33,910 nucleotides of DNA from an uncultured Clostridia bacterium. Lineage in GTDB: Bacteria; Bacillota; Clostridia; Christensenellales; Maliibacteriaceae. This document shows, in pieces, positions 23,899 through 32,151 of the stretch (its first letter is position 1; the number at the start of each line of letters is the position of its first letter). A model generated the notes under the pieces. It did not search any database. It had not been told where the DNA came from and saw nothing but the letters and a program-made list of their open reading frames with translations. The DNA lies in assembly GCA_934613185.1 (NCBI GenBank), contig CAKTSO010000004.1, positions 1-33,910 of the forward strand, written 5' to 3'. Made by a program: the position numbers and the translations under genes.

Positions 23899-24243
23899 GT
23901 GAAAAGCGGAGGCGACGCCGGAAGCGTCGCTCGAGCATTTTCACAACGCCAAAACGGAAAAGATCAAGGGGTGCTGCGGCTGAAAGAACGCCGGTCGGAA
24001 CGAGACCTATTTGCTCCGGCGCCGCGTTGCAAGCCCTCGAAATAGACCCGCTATGTCTTCGGACTTGCGCCTTGCTCCGAAACAAATACGGCTCGTTCGG
24101 ACTCTTCGACCGCAGCGCGTCTGCTTTGAGGGCAATACGCGAAAGAGAAGGGACGCATACCGCGTGGTATGCGTCCCGACGAGACATGACAGTGTCCCAA
24201 AGCAGGCGCTCTGCGGCGGCGTTATTCAGCCGCAGTACCCCTT
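23899..24243. other. Multi-stem inverted-repeat element: candidate structured RNA or miniature element
   Basis: In the 735-base gene-free stretch between tRNA-Val and the DUF1015 gene, arms pair in a nested order. P1 is 23966-23993 with 24217-24243, nearly perfect over 27 bases. P2 is 23996-24013 with 24083-24100, 15 of 18. P3 is 24110-24128 with 24198-24216, 17 of 19. P4 is 24150-24161 with 24166-24177, perfect. A separate hairpin lies at 23899-23944. P1 encloses P2 and P3, giving a three-way-junction layout. One imperfect position in P1 and one in P3 would be G-U pairs if the plus strand is transcribed. No known RNA family is recognised. From 24245 to 24385 I see only short GC-rich hairpins and then TATAAT (24386-24391) for the next gene. 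Confidence 0.5.
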
Positions 24244-24441
24244 TTAAAACCGATTGGTTTCTTATTTGGAGGCAGCTTTCGGCACGGTCGTTTTTTTTGC
24301 GGAAAAAAACCGCGTTCGGCTCGTTTGGGCGCGCCGCGTCTCGATTTCTCCCAAAACGCGCCTGTGCGCGGACGCGTTTCGATGCTATAATAAAAGCGTC
24401 CGCATTTTGATAAGGAACGATTGGTTTTTCGGAGGAATTTC

Positions 24442-25719
24442 ATGAAGGTATCCGCAATGCACGCGGCGGGCGTGAATCCCGCGCGTTTTCTGCTGCCCGC
24501 GGGCGGCGATATGTCCAAATGGTCGGTCATCGCGTGCGACCAGTTCACGTCTCAGCGCGAATATTGGGAAGCGCTCGACCGCTTCGTCGGCGACGCGCCG
24601 TCCGCGCTGCGGCTGATTTTGCCCGAGGCATATCTGGAAGACGCCGATTCGGACGAGAAGATCGCCGCTGCCGTCCGCGCAATGGAAGATGATGTGTCGC
24701 GCGGCGTGCTGCAAGAGACGAAACCGGGCTTCGTCGCCATCGAGCGGACGATCGCCTCGGGCGTGCGGCGCGGCGTGGTCTGCACGATCGATCTGGAATG
24801 CTACGATCCCGCCGGGCGCGGCAGCATCCGCCCGACGGAGGGGACGATCGCCTCGCGCGTTCCCCCGCGCATGCGCGTTCGAAAAAACGCGCCGCTTGAG
24901 CTGTCGCACGTCATGCTCCTTTGCGACGACCGCGAGGACACATTCTTCGGCGCGGTGCGCCGCGAGGCGGAAGCGCTTTCGCCCGTTTACGATTTCGAGC
25001 TTTCGATGGGCGGCGGGCATCTTCGCGGCGTCGTGATCGACGACGAATCCGCGCTTTGCCGCATCGACGCGGCGTTTGCAAGGGCGCAGGCCGAAAGCGC
25101 CGCGCGAAACGGCGAAAACGCGCCGTTTCTCGTCGTCGGCGACGGCAACCACTCGCTCGCCGCGGCAAAAGGCCATTGGGAGAATTTAAAGGCCGCGGGC
25201 GCGGCGGCGGATCACCCCGCAAGATACGCGATGGTCGAGATCGTCAACATTCACGATCCCGCGGTCGTGTTCGCGCCCATCCACCGCGCCGTGTTCGGCA
25301 CGACGCGCGAAACGCTCGGTGCGGCGCTTGCAAAAGCGGCGAACGCGCGCGGCTATGCTGCGGGCTTTTCGGACGAAAAAGCGTGCGAGGGAGTCCTTGT
25401 GCCCTGCATGGCGGGCGAAGAGGCGTTTTTCTTTCATGCCGAAAACCCGCAGAATCGCTGGGCGGTACACGTCGTGCAGGAGCTGCTCGACGATGCGCTC
25501 AAAACCCTTCCGAACGCGCAGATCGACTACATCCACGGCGACGAGACGCTGGCTTCCCTCTGCCGCGAGCGCAATGCGATCGGATTTTTCCTGCCCAACA
25601 CGGATAAAGATTCATTTTTCCGCATCATCGGCGACAACGGCGCACTGCCGCGCAAAACGTTCTCCATCGGCACGGCGACACAGAAGCGCTATTACACCGA
25701 GGCGCGCGCGATCCGCTGA
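24442..25719 (+). CDS. DUF1015 family protein
   Basis: This 425-residue cytoplasmic protein matches the DUF1015 family, which is widespread in anaerobes. Recognisable parts are the N-terminal FLLPAGGDMSKWSVIACDQF segment, the ERTI and VVCTIDLE strands, the central GDGNHSLAAAK motif (233-243) with a likely catalytic or metal-binding His237, and C-terminal GFFLPNT. In other Clostridia, as I recall, this gene often neighbours serine biosynthesis genes; here aspartate kinase follows. The activity is unknown to me. GGAGG lies seven bases before ATG 24442. TATAAT at 24386-24391 marks a likely promoter with a poor -35. Confidence 0.88.
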   Translation: MKVSAMHAAGVNPARFLLPAGGDMSKWSVIACDQFTSQREYWEALDRFVGDAPSALRLILPEAYLEDADSDEKIAAAVRAMEDDVSRGVLQETKPGFVAIERTIASGVRRGVVCTIDLECYDPAGRGSIRPTEGTIASRVPPRMRVRKNAPLELSHVMLLCDDREDTFFGAVRREAEALSPVYDFELSMGGGHLRGVVIDDESALCRIDAAFARAQAESAARNGENAPFLVVGDGNHSLAAAKGHWENLKAAGAAADHPARYAMVEIVNIHDPAVVFAPIHRAVFGTTRETLGAALAKAANARGYAAGFSDEKACEGVLVPCMAGEEAFFFHAENPQNRWAVHVVQELLDDALKTLPNAQIDYIHGDETLASLCRERNAIGFFLPNTDKDSFFRIIGDNGALPRKTFSIGTATQKRYYTEARAIR

Positions 25720-25732
25720 GAGCCGCCGAAAC

Positions 25733-25761
25733 TTGACAAATCAGGACGCGTTCCGTATAGT
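25733..25761 (+). promoter_or_regulatory. Promoter of the aspartate kinase gene
   Basis: TTGACA (25733-25738) and TATAGT (25756-25761) are 17 bases apart. The leader of about 85 bases has two small hairpins, CGCGGG/CCCGCG and GCGAAT/ATTCGC. It is too short for a lysine riboswitch and none is seen. Confidence 0.8.
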
Positions 25762-25854
25762 GGAATTTAACGCGGGTTTTCTCCCGCGCGAAGGATGGAA
25801 GGCTGCGGCGGGTTGCGAATAAAAATTCGCCGCGACGGAAGAAGGAGAAAGAAG

Positions 25855-27174
25855 ATGACAGTGAAAGTCGTAAAATTCGGCGGCAGCTCCCTTGCCGACG
25901 CCAAACAGTTTGAAAAAGTGCGCAGGATCATCGAAAGCGACCCCGCGCGCAGGTTCGTCGTCCCCTCCGCGCCCGGAAAACGCGACAAAAACGACGAAAA
26001 AGTGACGGATCTTTTGTATCGATGCTACAGCGCGCGCGACGACCGTCAGACGTACGAGCAGACGTTCGCCCACATTCGCGAGCGTTATCTTCAAATCGAG
26101 CGCGATCTCGGCGTGGACGCCGGGATGAGCGACGCGCTGGAGAGCGTCAAATACGAGATGCTCTTCCAGTCCGCGCCCGATTACGCCGCAAGCCGCGGTG
26201 AATATTTAAACGGCCGCCTGATGGCCGCATACCTCGGGTTCCCCTTCATCGACGCCGCCGACGTCATCGTCTTTGACGAAAACGGCACATTTAATCCCGC
26301 TTTAACGCAGGTTTCCCTGCGCGAGCGGCTCAAGAATGTCGACTGCGCGGTGATCCCCGGGTTCTACGGCGCGGCGCCTTCGGGGCGGATCGTGACGTTC
26401 ACCCGCGGCGGCAGCGACATCACCGGCTCCGTCGTGGCGGCCGCCGTCGGCGCGGACATCTATGAAAACTGGACGGACGTCTCCGGCTGCCTCATGGCAG
26501 ACCCGCGCATCGTCAAAGACGCGCGCCCGATCGGCGTCGTCACCTATAACGAGCTGCGCGAGCTTGCCTACATGGGCGCGACCGTCATGCACGAGGACGC
26601 GATCAACCCCGCCCGCCAGGCGAACATCCCGATCCACATCTTAAACACGAACGCCCCCGGAGACGCGGGCACGCGCATCGTCTCGCGCATCGCTCCCGAG
26701 GAAATGGCCGCGCGCGGCGTCATCACGGGCATCGCGGGCAAGAAGGGCTTTTGCATCATCACGCTGGAAAAGAACATGATGCACAACGAGATCGGCTTCG
26801 GCCGCAAGGTTCTGAGCGTTCTGGAAATGCACCGCGTCTCCTTTGAGCATATGCCCTCGGGGATCGACACGCTGTCGCTCGTCATCGACGAACGCGGCAT
26901 CCCCGATCTTGAGAAGCTGCTTGCGGATCTGACGCACGTCTGCCACCCCGACTCGATCGAGATCGTGCGCGGCATCGCGCTGATCGCCGTCGTCGGCCAG
27001 GGCATGGCGGGCCACAAGGGCACCGCCGCGCAGCTTTTCGGCTCGCTGGCCGATGCGGACGTCAACATCCGCATGATCGACCAGGGCTCCAGCGAGATGA
27101 ACATCATCCTCGCCGTCGAGGAGGCGGACTTCGAACCCGCCGTGCGCGCCGCTTATACGGCGTTTGAAAAGTAA
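25855..27174 (+). CDS. lysC: Aspartate kinase
   Basis: Aspartokinase phosphorylates aspartate, the first step to lysine, threonine, methionine and diaminopimelate for the cell wall. The 439-residue protein has KFGGSSLAD at the N-terminus, the catalytic-domain motifs GFYGAAPSGRIVTFTRGGSD and WTDVSGCLMADPR, and two C-terminal ACT domains (GIAGKKGFCIITLEKNMM and VGQGMAGHKG regions) for feedback control. The length matches monofunctional class enzymes. ATG 25855 has AAGGAG seven bases upstream. It is transcribed from its own promoter and closed by a terminator. Confidence 0.93.
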   Translation: MTVKVVKFGGSSLADAKQFEKVRRIIESDPARRFVVPSAPGKRDKNDEKVTDLLYRCYSARDDRQTYEQTFAHIRERYLQIERDLGVDAGMSDALESVKYEMLFQSAPDYAASRGEYLNGRLMAAYLGFPFIDAADVIVFDENGTFNPALTQVSLRERLKNVDCAVIPGFYGAAPSGRIVTFTRGGSDITGSVVAAAVGADIYENWTDVSGCLMADPRIVKDARPIGVVTYNELRELAYMGATVMHEDAINPARQANIPIHILNTNAPGDAGTRIVSRIAPEEMAARGVITGIAGKKGFCIITLEKNMMHNEIGFGRKVLSVLEMHRVSFEHMPSGIDTLSLVIDERGIPDLEKLLADLTHVCHPDSIEIVRGIALIAVVGQGMAGHKGTAAQLFGSLADADVNIRMIDQGSSEMNIILAVEEADFEPAVRAAYTAFEK

Positions 27175-27188
27175 AACCGCAAAAAACC

Positions 27189-27232
27189 GCGCCGCCTCCG
27201 ATCGTATTTTGCATGTCGGAAGCGGCGCTTTT
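27189..27232 (+). terminator. Terminator after aspartate kinase
   Basis: GCGCCGC-TCCGA (27189-27201) pairs with TCGGA-GCGGCGC (27216-27228) and is followed by T4. Confidence 0.8.
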
Positions 27233-27273
27233 CAAAATCGCCTTGATTTCTGTGTTAGAAAGGGATCCCCGCC

Positions 27274-28206
27274 GTGAGCCATGATGCCGTCAACACAATC
27301 ATTGTCTTTTTCATTCTGCTTTTGAGCGGGTTCTTTCTGTCAAAGGGCGGCATTCTGGACGAAAAAACGAGCCGCAAGCTGACGCAGCTCGTGCTTTTGG
27401 TCTGCATTCCCGCGATGATGCTCGTCAACATCGTGACGTATTTCGAACCCGAGAGCTTTCGCGACGCGGGCGCGGCGCTGTTTGTGCCGATCGCCGCGGG
27501 ATACATCTGCTGGGCGGTTTCGATGGCGTTTGCCAAAGTCCTCGGCGTGCGGGAACAAAGCCGCGGCGTGTTCGCCGCCGCCTGCTCGTGTTCCAACACG
27601 GTGTTCGTCGGGCTGCCCGTCTGCCAGGCGCTCTTCGGGCCGCAGGCGTCGATCCCCGCACTGTTTTACTTTCTGGCCAACACGCTGACGTTCTGGACGG
27701 CGGGCGTGTGGGGCATCCGCCGCGACACGGGCGTGCGCGCGCCGTTTTTCTCCAAACAGACGCTCAAAGCGCTTTTGTCTCCGTCGCTCATCGCCATGCT
27801 CGTCTCCCTCGCGATCCTGCTGCTGCGCATTCCGATTCCGTCGGCGGTCATGCTCGCGGCGGGCAAGCTGTCGGCGACGGGGACGCCGCTTGCGATGATG
27901 ATCGCGGGCGGGGTGATCCATCGCGGCCTTCAAAACGGCATCTTCCGAAGATGGGAGGTCGCGGTCGCCATTCTCGGCAAGGTCGTGCTGCTGCCCGCGA
28001 TCACCTACGCTTTGACCCGCCTTTTCGGACTTTCCGGCATCACGCAGCATGTGCTGGTCGCGCAGGCGGCCATGCCGTTGATGAGCCAGATCACGATCGT
28101 CGCGCAGTCAAGCGGCGCGGACGACGAGCTGGCAAGCGCCGCAAGCGCGCTGTCGATGCTTTTGCTGTTCGCCGTCATGCCGATTTTGTCGGCAATGTTC
28201 GGCTGA
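27274..28206 (+). CDS. AEC family (auxin efflux carrier-like) transporter
   Basis: This 310-residue polytopic membrane protein has about ten hydrophobic helices. The first half ends in ACSCSNTVFVGLPVCQALFG, the typical conserved N-F-GLP segment of the AEC family. The second half has AGGVIHRG and the broken helix near AAMPLMSQITIVAQ. Members export or import organic acids such as malate or malonate; the substrate here is unknown. The start is GTG 27274, with AGGG nine bases upstream; nearby ATGs are out of frame. It lies 100 bases after lysC and 52 before the RarA gene. Confidence 0.9.
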   Translation: MSHDAVNTIIVFFILLLSGFFLSKGGILDEKTSRKLTQLVLLVCIPAMMLVNIVTYFEPESFRDAGAALFVPIAAGYICWAVSMAFAKVLGVREQSRGVFAAACSCSNTVFVGLPVCQALFGPQASIPALFYFLANTLTFWTAGVWGIRRDTGVRAPFFSKQTLKALLSPSLIAMLVSLAILLLRIPIPSAVMLAAGKLSATGTPLAMMIAGGVIHRGLQNGIFRRWEVAVAILGKVVLLPAITYALTRLFGLSGITQHVLVAQAAMPLMSQITIVAQSSGADDELASAASALSMLLLFAVMPILSAMFG

Positions 28207-28258
28207 AACCAAAAAAGGCGGAAAATTTATCTTCCTTGATTTCAAAGGAGTATCATCC

Positions 28259-29587
28259 ATGGACTTTTTCTCTCAGGCGGCGGAGCGCATGGCCCCGCTT
28301 GCCGATCGCATGCGCCCGAAGACGCTCGACGAGTTTATCGGGCAGGAACACATCGTCGGCAAGGGGCGGCTCCTTCGCCGCGCCATCGCCGCCGACACGC
28401 TGACCAGCTGCATCTTCTACGGCCCGCCGGGCTGCGGCAAGACGACGCTCGCGTCGATCATCGCGTCGAACACCAAGAGCGCGTTCGCCAAACTGAACGC
28501 CGTCACAAGCGGTGTCGCCGACGTGCGCGAGGTCATCGCCGACGCGGAAAACCGCCTGCGCGGCGAGGGGCGAAAGACCTATCTTCTGCTCGACGAGTGC
28601 CATCGCTGGAGCAAGGCGCAAAGCGACGCGCTTTTGCCCGCGCTGGAAAAGGGGACGATCCGCTTCATCGGCTCGACGACCGAAAACCCGATGATCTCGA
28701 TGACCCCCGCGATCGTCTCCCGCTGCCGCGTCTTCGAGTTTCGCGCGCTGTCCGCCGCCGACGTGGAAAAAGCCGTCCGCCGCGCGCTGAACGACTTCGA
28801 CGACGGGCTGGGCTTCATGAAGATCGACATGCCCGATCCCGTCATTGCGCATTTGGCCGACATGAGCAACGGCGACGTTCGCGTGGCGCTGACCGCGCTG
28901 GAGCTGGCCGCGCTTTCGACCGACGCGGACGAAAAAGGCGTCGTGCACATCGACGACGCGGTCGTCGAGGATTCCATGCAGCAGCGGGTCATGCCGATGG
29001 ACGATTCGCTGTATTACGACATGCTGTCGGCGTTTTGCAAGAGCCTTCGCGGCAGCGACTCGACCGCCGCGCTCGGCTGGGCGGCGCGGCTTCTTGCGGC
29101 CGGGTGCGATCCGCATTTGATCGTCCGCCGCGTCATGGCGCACGCCAGCGAGGACGTCGGCCTTGCCGACCCGATGGCAATGGTGCAGGCGGTCTCCGCG
29201 ATGCAGGCGCTGAATTTTATGGGAATGCCGGAGGCGAAACTGCCCATCGCGCAGGCGATCATCTACGTCTGCGAAGCGCCGAAGTCGAACGCCGTCGTCA
29301 TGGCGATCGATCGGGCGATGGACGATGCGAAGACCATGCGGCACGAGAACGTCCCCGAGCATCTGCGCGACACGCACTACAAGGGCGCGGAAAAGCTCGG
29401 CCGCGGCGAGGGGTATCAATATCCGCACGACTTCCCCGGCCACTATCTGCCGCAGAATTACCGCCCCGCCGGGCTGGAGGGCGCGGATTACTACGTCCCC
29501 GGCGAGCTCGGCTTTGAAAAAGAGCTGCAAAAGCGCCGCGCCGAGCGCAGAAAGATCGACGAGGCGTACAAAAAAACGGGGAAATAA
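28259..29587 (+). CDS. rarA: Replication-associated recombination ATPase RarA (MgsA)
   Basis: RarA is a clamp-loader-like AAA+ ATPase that acts at stalled replication forks. The 442-residue protein starts with PLADRMRPKTLDEFIGQEHI. It has Walker A GPPGCGKTT, Walker B LLLDECHRW (the family usually has DEIHR), the sensor STTENP and the C-terminal tetramerisation domain with GLADP and LPIAQAIIYV. It ends in the usual YLPQNY / YYVPGELGFEKEL segment. AAAGGAG precedes the ATG. Length and motif order are normal. Confidence 0.95.
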   Translation: MDFFSQAAERMAPLADRMRPKTLDEFIGQEHIVGKGRLLRRAIAADTLTSCIFYGPPGCGKTTLASIIASNTKSAFAKLNAVTSGVADVREVIADAENRLRGEGRKTYLLLDECHRWSKAQSDALLPALEKGTIRFIGSTTENPMISMTPAIVSRCRVFEFRALSAADVEKAVRRALNDFDDGLGFMKIDMPDPVIAHLADMSNGDVRVALTALELAALSTDADEKGVVHIDDAVVEDSMQQRVMPMDDSLYYDMLSAFCKSLRGSDSTAALGWAARLLAAGCDPHLIVRRVMAHASEDVGLADPMAMVQAVSAMQALNFMGMPEAKLPIAQAIIYVCEAPKSNAVVMAIDRAMDDAKTMRHENVPEHLRDTHYKGAEKLGRGEGYQYPHDFPGHYLPQNYRPAGLEGADYYVPGELGFEKELQKRRAERRKIDEAYKKTGK

Positions 29588-29591
29588 GCGA

Positions 29592-29620
29592 TTGGCATGC
29601 AACCCGCCGCATGATACAAT
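29592..29620 (+). promoter_or_regulatory. Promoter of the nitroreductase gene
   Basis: TTGGCA (29592-29597) and TACAAT (29615-29620) are 17 bases apart and about 90 bases before the start codon. Confidence 0.65.
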
Positions 29621-29708
29621 GAGAGCGAAGAACACGGAACATCATTTTTTCGCCGGGCATTAAAAATGCGCGGTGAAGTTCAAATTCCCGAAAACGGAGG
29701 AAATGAAA

Positions 29709-30230
29709 ATGACCAACGAAATTCTGACGCTCATCAAAACGCGGCGGAGCATTCGATCCTTCAAGCCCGACGCCGTGCCGCAGGAACTGCTCGACGCCGT
29801 TCTGGAGGCGGGAACGTACGCGCCGACCGGCGGCGGCCGCCAGTCCCCGACGATCGTCGCGGTCACGTCCGAAACATACCGCAGGCAGATCGAAAAGCTC
29901 AACGCGGCGGTCATGGGCAAGGACACCGATCCGTATTACGGCGCACCCGTCATCGTCCTCGTTCTGGCGGACGGCGCGGCGAACACGTTCGTCGAGGACG
30001 CAAGCTGCGTGCTGGAAAACATGATGCTCGCCGCCGCGTCGCTCGGCCTCGGGTCCGTCTGGATCCACCGCGAGCGCGAGATCTTCGACAGCGAAGAAGG
30101 CAAAGCGCTGCTTCGCCAATGGGGTCTGCCGCAGACGCTGCGCGGCGTCGGCAGCATCGCGCTCGGCTATGCCGCCGCCCCCGCCCCCGCGCCCGCCCCG
30201 CGCAAGGAGGGCTATATCGTCCGCGTGTAA
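29709..30230 (+). CDS. Nitroreductase family FMN-dependent oxidoreductase
   Basis: This 173-residue protein is of the small nitroreductase type, which uses FMN and NAD(P)H to reduce nitro groups, quinones or other electron-poor compounds. Visible motifs are KTRRSIRSFKPDAVP (phosphate-binding Arg residues), GTYAPTGGGRQSP and the GLGSVWIHRE region. The C-terminus has an Ala-Pro repeat (AAPAPAPAPRKEG) before the last strand. ATG 29709 lies eight bases after GGAGG; another in-frame ATG (29703) is too close to the site. It is a single-gene unit. Confidence 0.9.
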   Translation: MTNEILTLIKTRRSIRSFKPDAVPQELLDAVLEAGTYAPTGGGRQSPTIVAVTSETYRRQIEKLNAAVMGKDTDPYYGAPVIVLVLADGAANTFVEDASCVLENMMLAAASLGLGSVWIHREREIFDSEEGKALLRQWGLPQTLRGVGSIALGYAAAPAPAPAPRKEGYIVRV

Positions 30231-30243
30231 AAGGTTAAATGAC

Positions 30244-30282
30244 AAACGGCCGTCGGAGCTGCTTCCGACGGCCGTTTTGTTT
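30244..30282 (+). terminator. Terminator after nitroreductase
   Basis: AAACGGCCGTCGGA pairs with TCCGACGGCCGTTT around a short loop, followed by TGTTT. Confidence 0.88.
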
Positions 30283-30486
30283 GGGGAAAAATTGACAAGC
30301 GAATTCGTTAAAACTTCCCGATTTATATAAAGCTCACGCATAACGCGACAGCTATTGTTATAAAAATCGGCTGTTTATATCATAATGGCGTAATATTTTG
30401 CGTTCATGGCAATAAAAAGCGGTTCTTATCGCGACAGATCCGAAAAACAGAGCGCGCGTTTCAAGCATAAAGCCCGTAAAAAGGCC
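30283..30486. other. AT-rich gene-free stretch, possible small RNA
   Basis: I see no ORF with a start site here. The stretch is much more AT-rich than its neighbours. It contains a promoter-like pair on the plus strand (TTGTTA 30355-30360, TATCAT 30378-30383, 17 apart), and the hairpin at 30487-30521 could end a transcript of about 130 bases. It also has weak inverted repeats (CCGATTT/AAATCGG, ACAGC/GCTGT). No known RNA is recognised. Confidence 0.25.
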
Positions 30487-30521
30487 AAAAGCGTTCACGC
30501 ATTATTTGCATGAACGCTTTT
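30487..30521 (-). terminator. Terminator of the GlpA-like operon
   Basis: AAAAGCGTTCA (30487-30497) and TGAACGCTTTT (30511-30521) form a perfect 11-pair stem just past the last gene. It could also work on the plus strand. Confidence 0.7.
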
Positions 30522-30535
30522 GACTTCGTATGTTC

Positions 30536-30892
30536 TTATTCCGCCTTCTCCAGCGTCCTCGTCGCGACGAGGTTCGCGCCGGTGTCGGCAAAGTTTTCGG
30601 CGAGGACGTCGCCGACGCGGACGGGGGCTGCGATATGGATTGCGCCTAAGGCCTCCGCCGCGGCGAGGAGCTTGCTTTTTGCGATCGGGCGGTCGGTCTT
30701 GACGGGGCAGCGGCGGATCGCCGCGCCCGAGACGGCGACGGTGCTGGTGAGCGTGCGCGTCGGGTTCGTCAGTTCGTCTTTGGCATACGCCGCGCCGCGC
30801 GGGCAGGCGTTGCCGGAGGTTTCGAGCGTTTCGGTGTCGATGCTGACGCGGCAGCCCTTGGGGCAGCCGATGCAGACGAGAACTTTTTTCAT
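30536..30892 (-). CDS. DUF1667 family cysteine-rich redox protein
   Basis: This small 118-residue protein has C7, C10, C14 and C30 in a CxxCxxxC...C pattern that suggests an iron-sulfur cluster, followed by the RPIAKSKLLAAAEAL helix typical of DUF1667. It is the last gene of a three-gene operon after two flavoproteins, starting five bases past the previous stop. DUF1667 proteins regularly accompany GlpA/GlpB-like dehydrogenases in anaerobes and may carry electrons from them in place of GlpC; that role is inference from context. Confidence 0.88.
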   Translation of the reverse strand: MKKVLVCIGCPKGCRVSIDTETLETSGNACPRGAAYAKDELTNPTRTLTSTVAVSGAAIRRCPVKTDRPIAKSKLLAAAEALGAIHIAAPVRVGDVLAENFADTGANLVATRTLEKAE

Positions 30893-30897
30893 TTCGG

Positions 30898-32151
30898 TTA
30901 CGCCTCCCTTGCCGTGATCACGAGGTCGCCCTGCGCTTTTTCAAGCAGCGCGCGGGGGACGTTGATGCGCTCCATTTCGCCCGGCGCCATGTGTTCGCGC
31001 TTGAACGAGGCAATAAGCGTTTCGCCGCAGGTGACGTCGATGCGGCTTTGTTCGAAAATGCGGCGCACGCGGAAGAACGCCCGAAGGCCGTCGGCGTCCT
31101 CGTGCAGATTCTGCGGCACGACGTAGCCGACGTTGTCGCCCGGCGTCACGCGGCGCGTCCTGCCGGACGGTTTTCGTTCGTTTTGAATATATGCCGCCGC
31201 TGCGCGCCCCGCGCGGGCCGCCTCGTCGGAGACATAGTCCACCAGATCGTGGACGTGCAGCACGTTGCCGCAGGCGAACACGCCGTCGATCCCCGTCTGC
31301 AGGTTTTCGTCGACCGCGGGGCCGTTCGTGCGCGCATCAAGCGGCACGCCCGCCTGACGGGACAGCTCGTTTTCGGGGATCAGCCCGACGGACAGAAGCA
31401 CCGTGTCGCAGTCAAAGTCCATTTCCGTGCCCGGGATGGGATTGCGGTTTTCGTCCACTTCGGAGACGGTCACGCCGGTCACGCGGTGTTTGCCGCGAAT
31501 GTCGGTGATCGTATGGGAAAGGTAAAGCGGGATGTCAAAATCGTTCAGGCACTGGACGATGTTGCGCTGCAGCCCGCCGCTGTAGGGCATGACTTCGACG
31601 CAGGCCAGCACCTTCGCACCCTCGAGCGTCATGCGCCGCGCCATGATGAGCCCGATGTCGCCCGAGCCCAGAATGACGACGCGCTTGCCGACCATGTAGC
31701 CCTCGATGTTGACGAACCGCTGCGCCGCGCCCGCCGTCAGCACGCCCGCAGGCCGCGTCCCGGGGATCGAGATCGCGCCGCGCGTGCGTTCGCGGCACCC
31801 CATCGCCAGAACGATGGCCTTCGCGGACAGATTCAAATATCCCTCGCGCGGGCAGACGGCCGTGACGTGCCGGTCGTCCGTGACGGAAAGCACCATCGCG
31901 TCGGTCAGGACTTCAATGCCCGTGCCGGAAAGCTGTTCGATGAAGCGCCCCGCGTATTCCGGGCCGGTCAGCTCTTCTTTAAAATGATGCAGGCCGAAGC
32001 CGTTGTGGATGCACTGATTCAAAATGCCGCCGAGGCACACGTCGCGCTCGAGGATCAAAATGTCGGTCACGCCGGCCTCGTGCGCCGAAAGCGCCGCAGC
32101 AAGTCCCGCGGGGCCGCCGCCGACGACGATCAGATCGTATTGCTGTTTCAT
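30898..32151 (-). CDS. FAD-dependent pyridine nucleotide-disulfide-type oxidoreductase (GlpB-like partner)
   Basis: This 417-residue flavoprotein has the N-terminal FAD-binding motif VVGGGPAGLAAA (10-21), a cysteine pair C39 and C47 in CLGGILNQC, and a second nucleotide-binding site GKRVVILGSGDIGLIMARR. A late FAD motif reads GIDGVFACGNVLHVHDLVD. It resembles the subunit that pairs with GlpA-like dehydrogenases in Firmicutes and passes electrons from glycerol-3-phosphate or a similar substrate. Its ATG overlaps the stop of the upstream gene by four bases (ATGA), showing coupled translation. Confidence 0.87.
   Translation of the reverse strand: MKQQYDLIVVGGGPAGLAAALSAHEAGVTDILILERDVCLGGILNQCIHNGFGLHHFKEELTGPEYAGRFIEQLSGTGIEVLTDAMVLSVTDDRHVTAVCPREGYLNLSAKAIVLAMGCRERTRGAISIPGTRPAGVLTAGAAQRFVNIEGYMVGKRVVILGSGDIGLIMARRMTLEGAKVLACVEVMPYSGGLQRNIVQCLNDFDIPLYLSHTITDIRGKHRVTGVTVSEVDENRNPIPGTEMDFDCDTVLLSVGLIPENELSRQAGVPLDARTNGPAVDENLQTGIDGVFACGNVLHVHDLVDYVSDEAARAGRAAAAYIQNERKPSGRTRRVTPGDNVGYVVPQNLHEDADGLRAFFRVRRIFEQSRIDVTCGETLIASFKREHMAPGEMERINVPRALLEKAQGDLVITAREA

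Noticed and set aside
23861..24187. A 108-codon minus-strand ORF ending just before a terminator-like hairpin
   Set aside because: It has no ribosome binding site before its ATG, a low-complexity Arg/Ser-rich translation, and it lies across the paired arms of the multi-stem element, which explain the sequence better.
25762..25854. Leader of the aspartate kinase gene as a lysine riboswitch
   Set aside because: The leader is under 95 bases, about half the size of a lysine riboswitch, and shows only two small hairpins without the conserved core.
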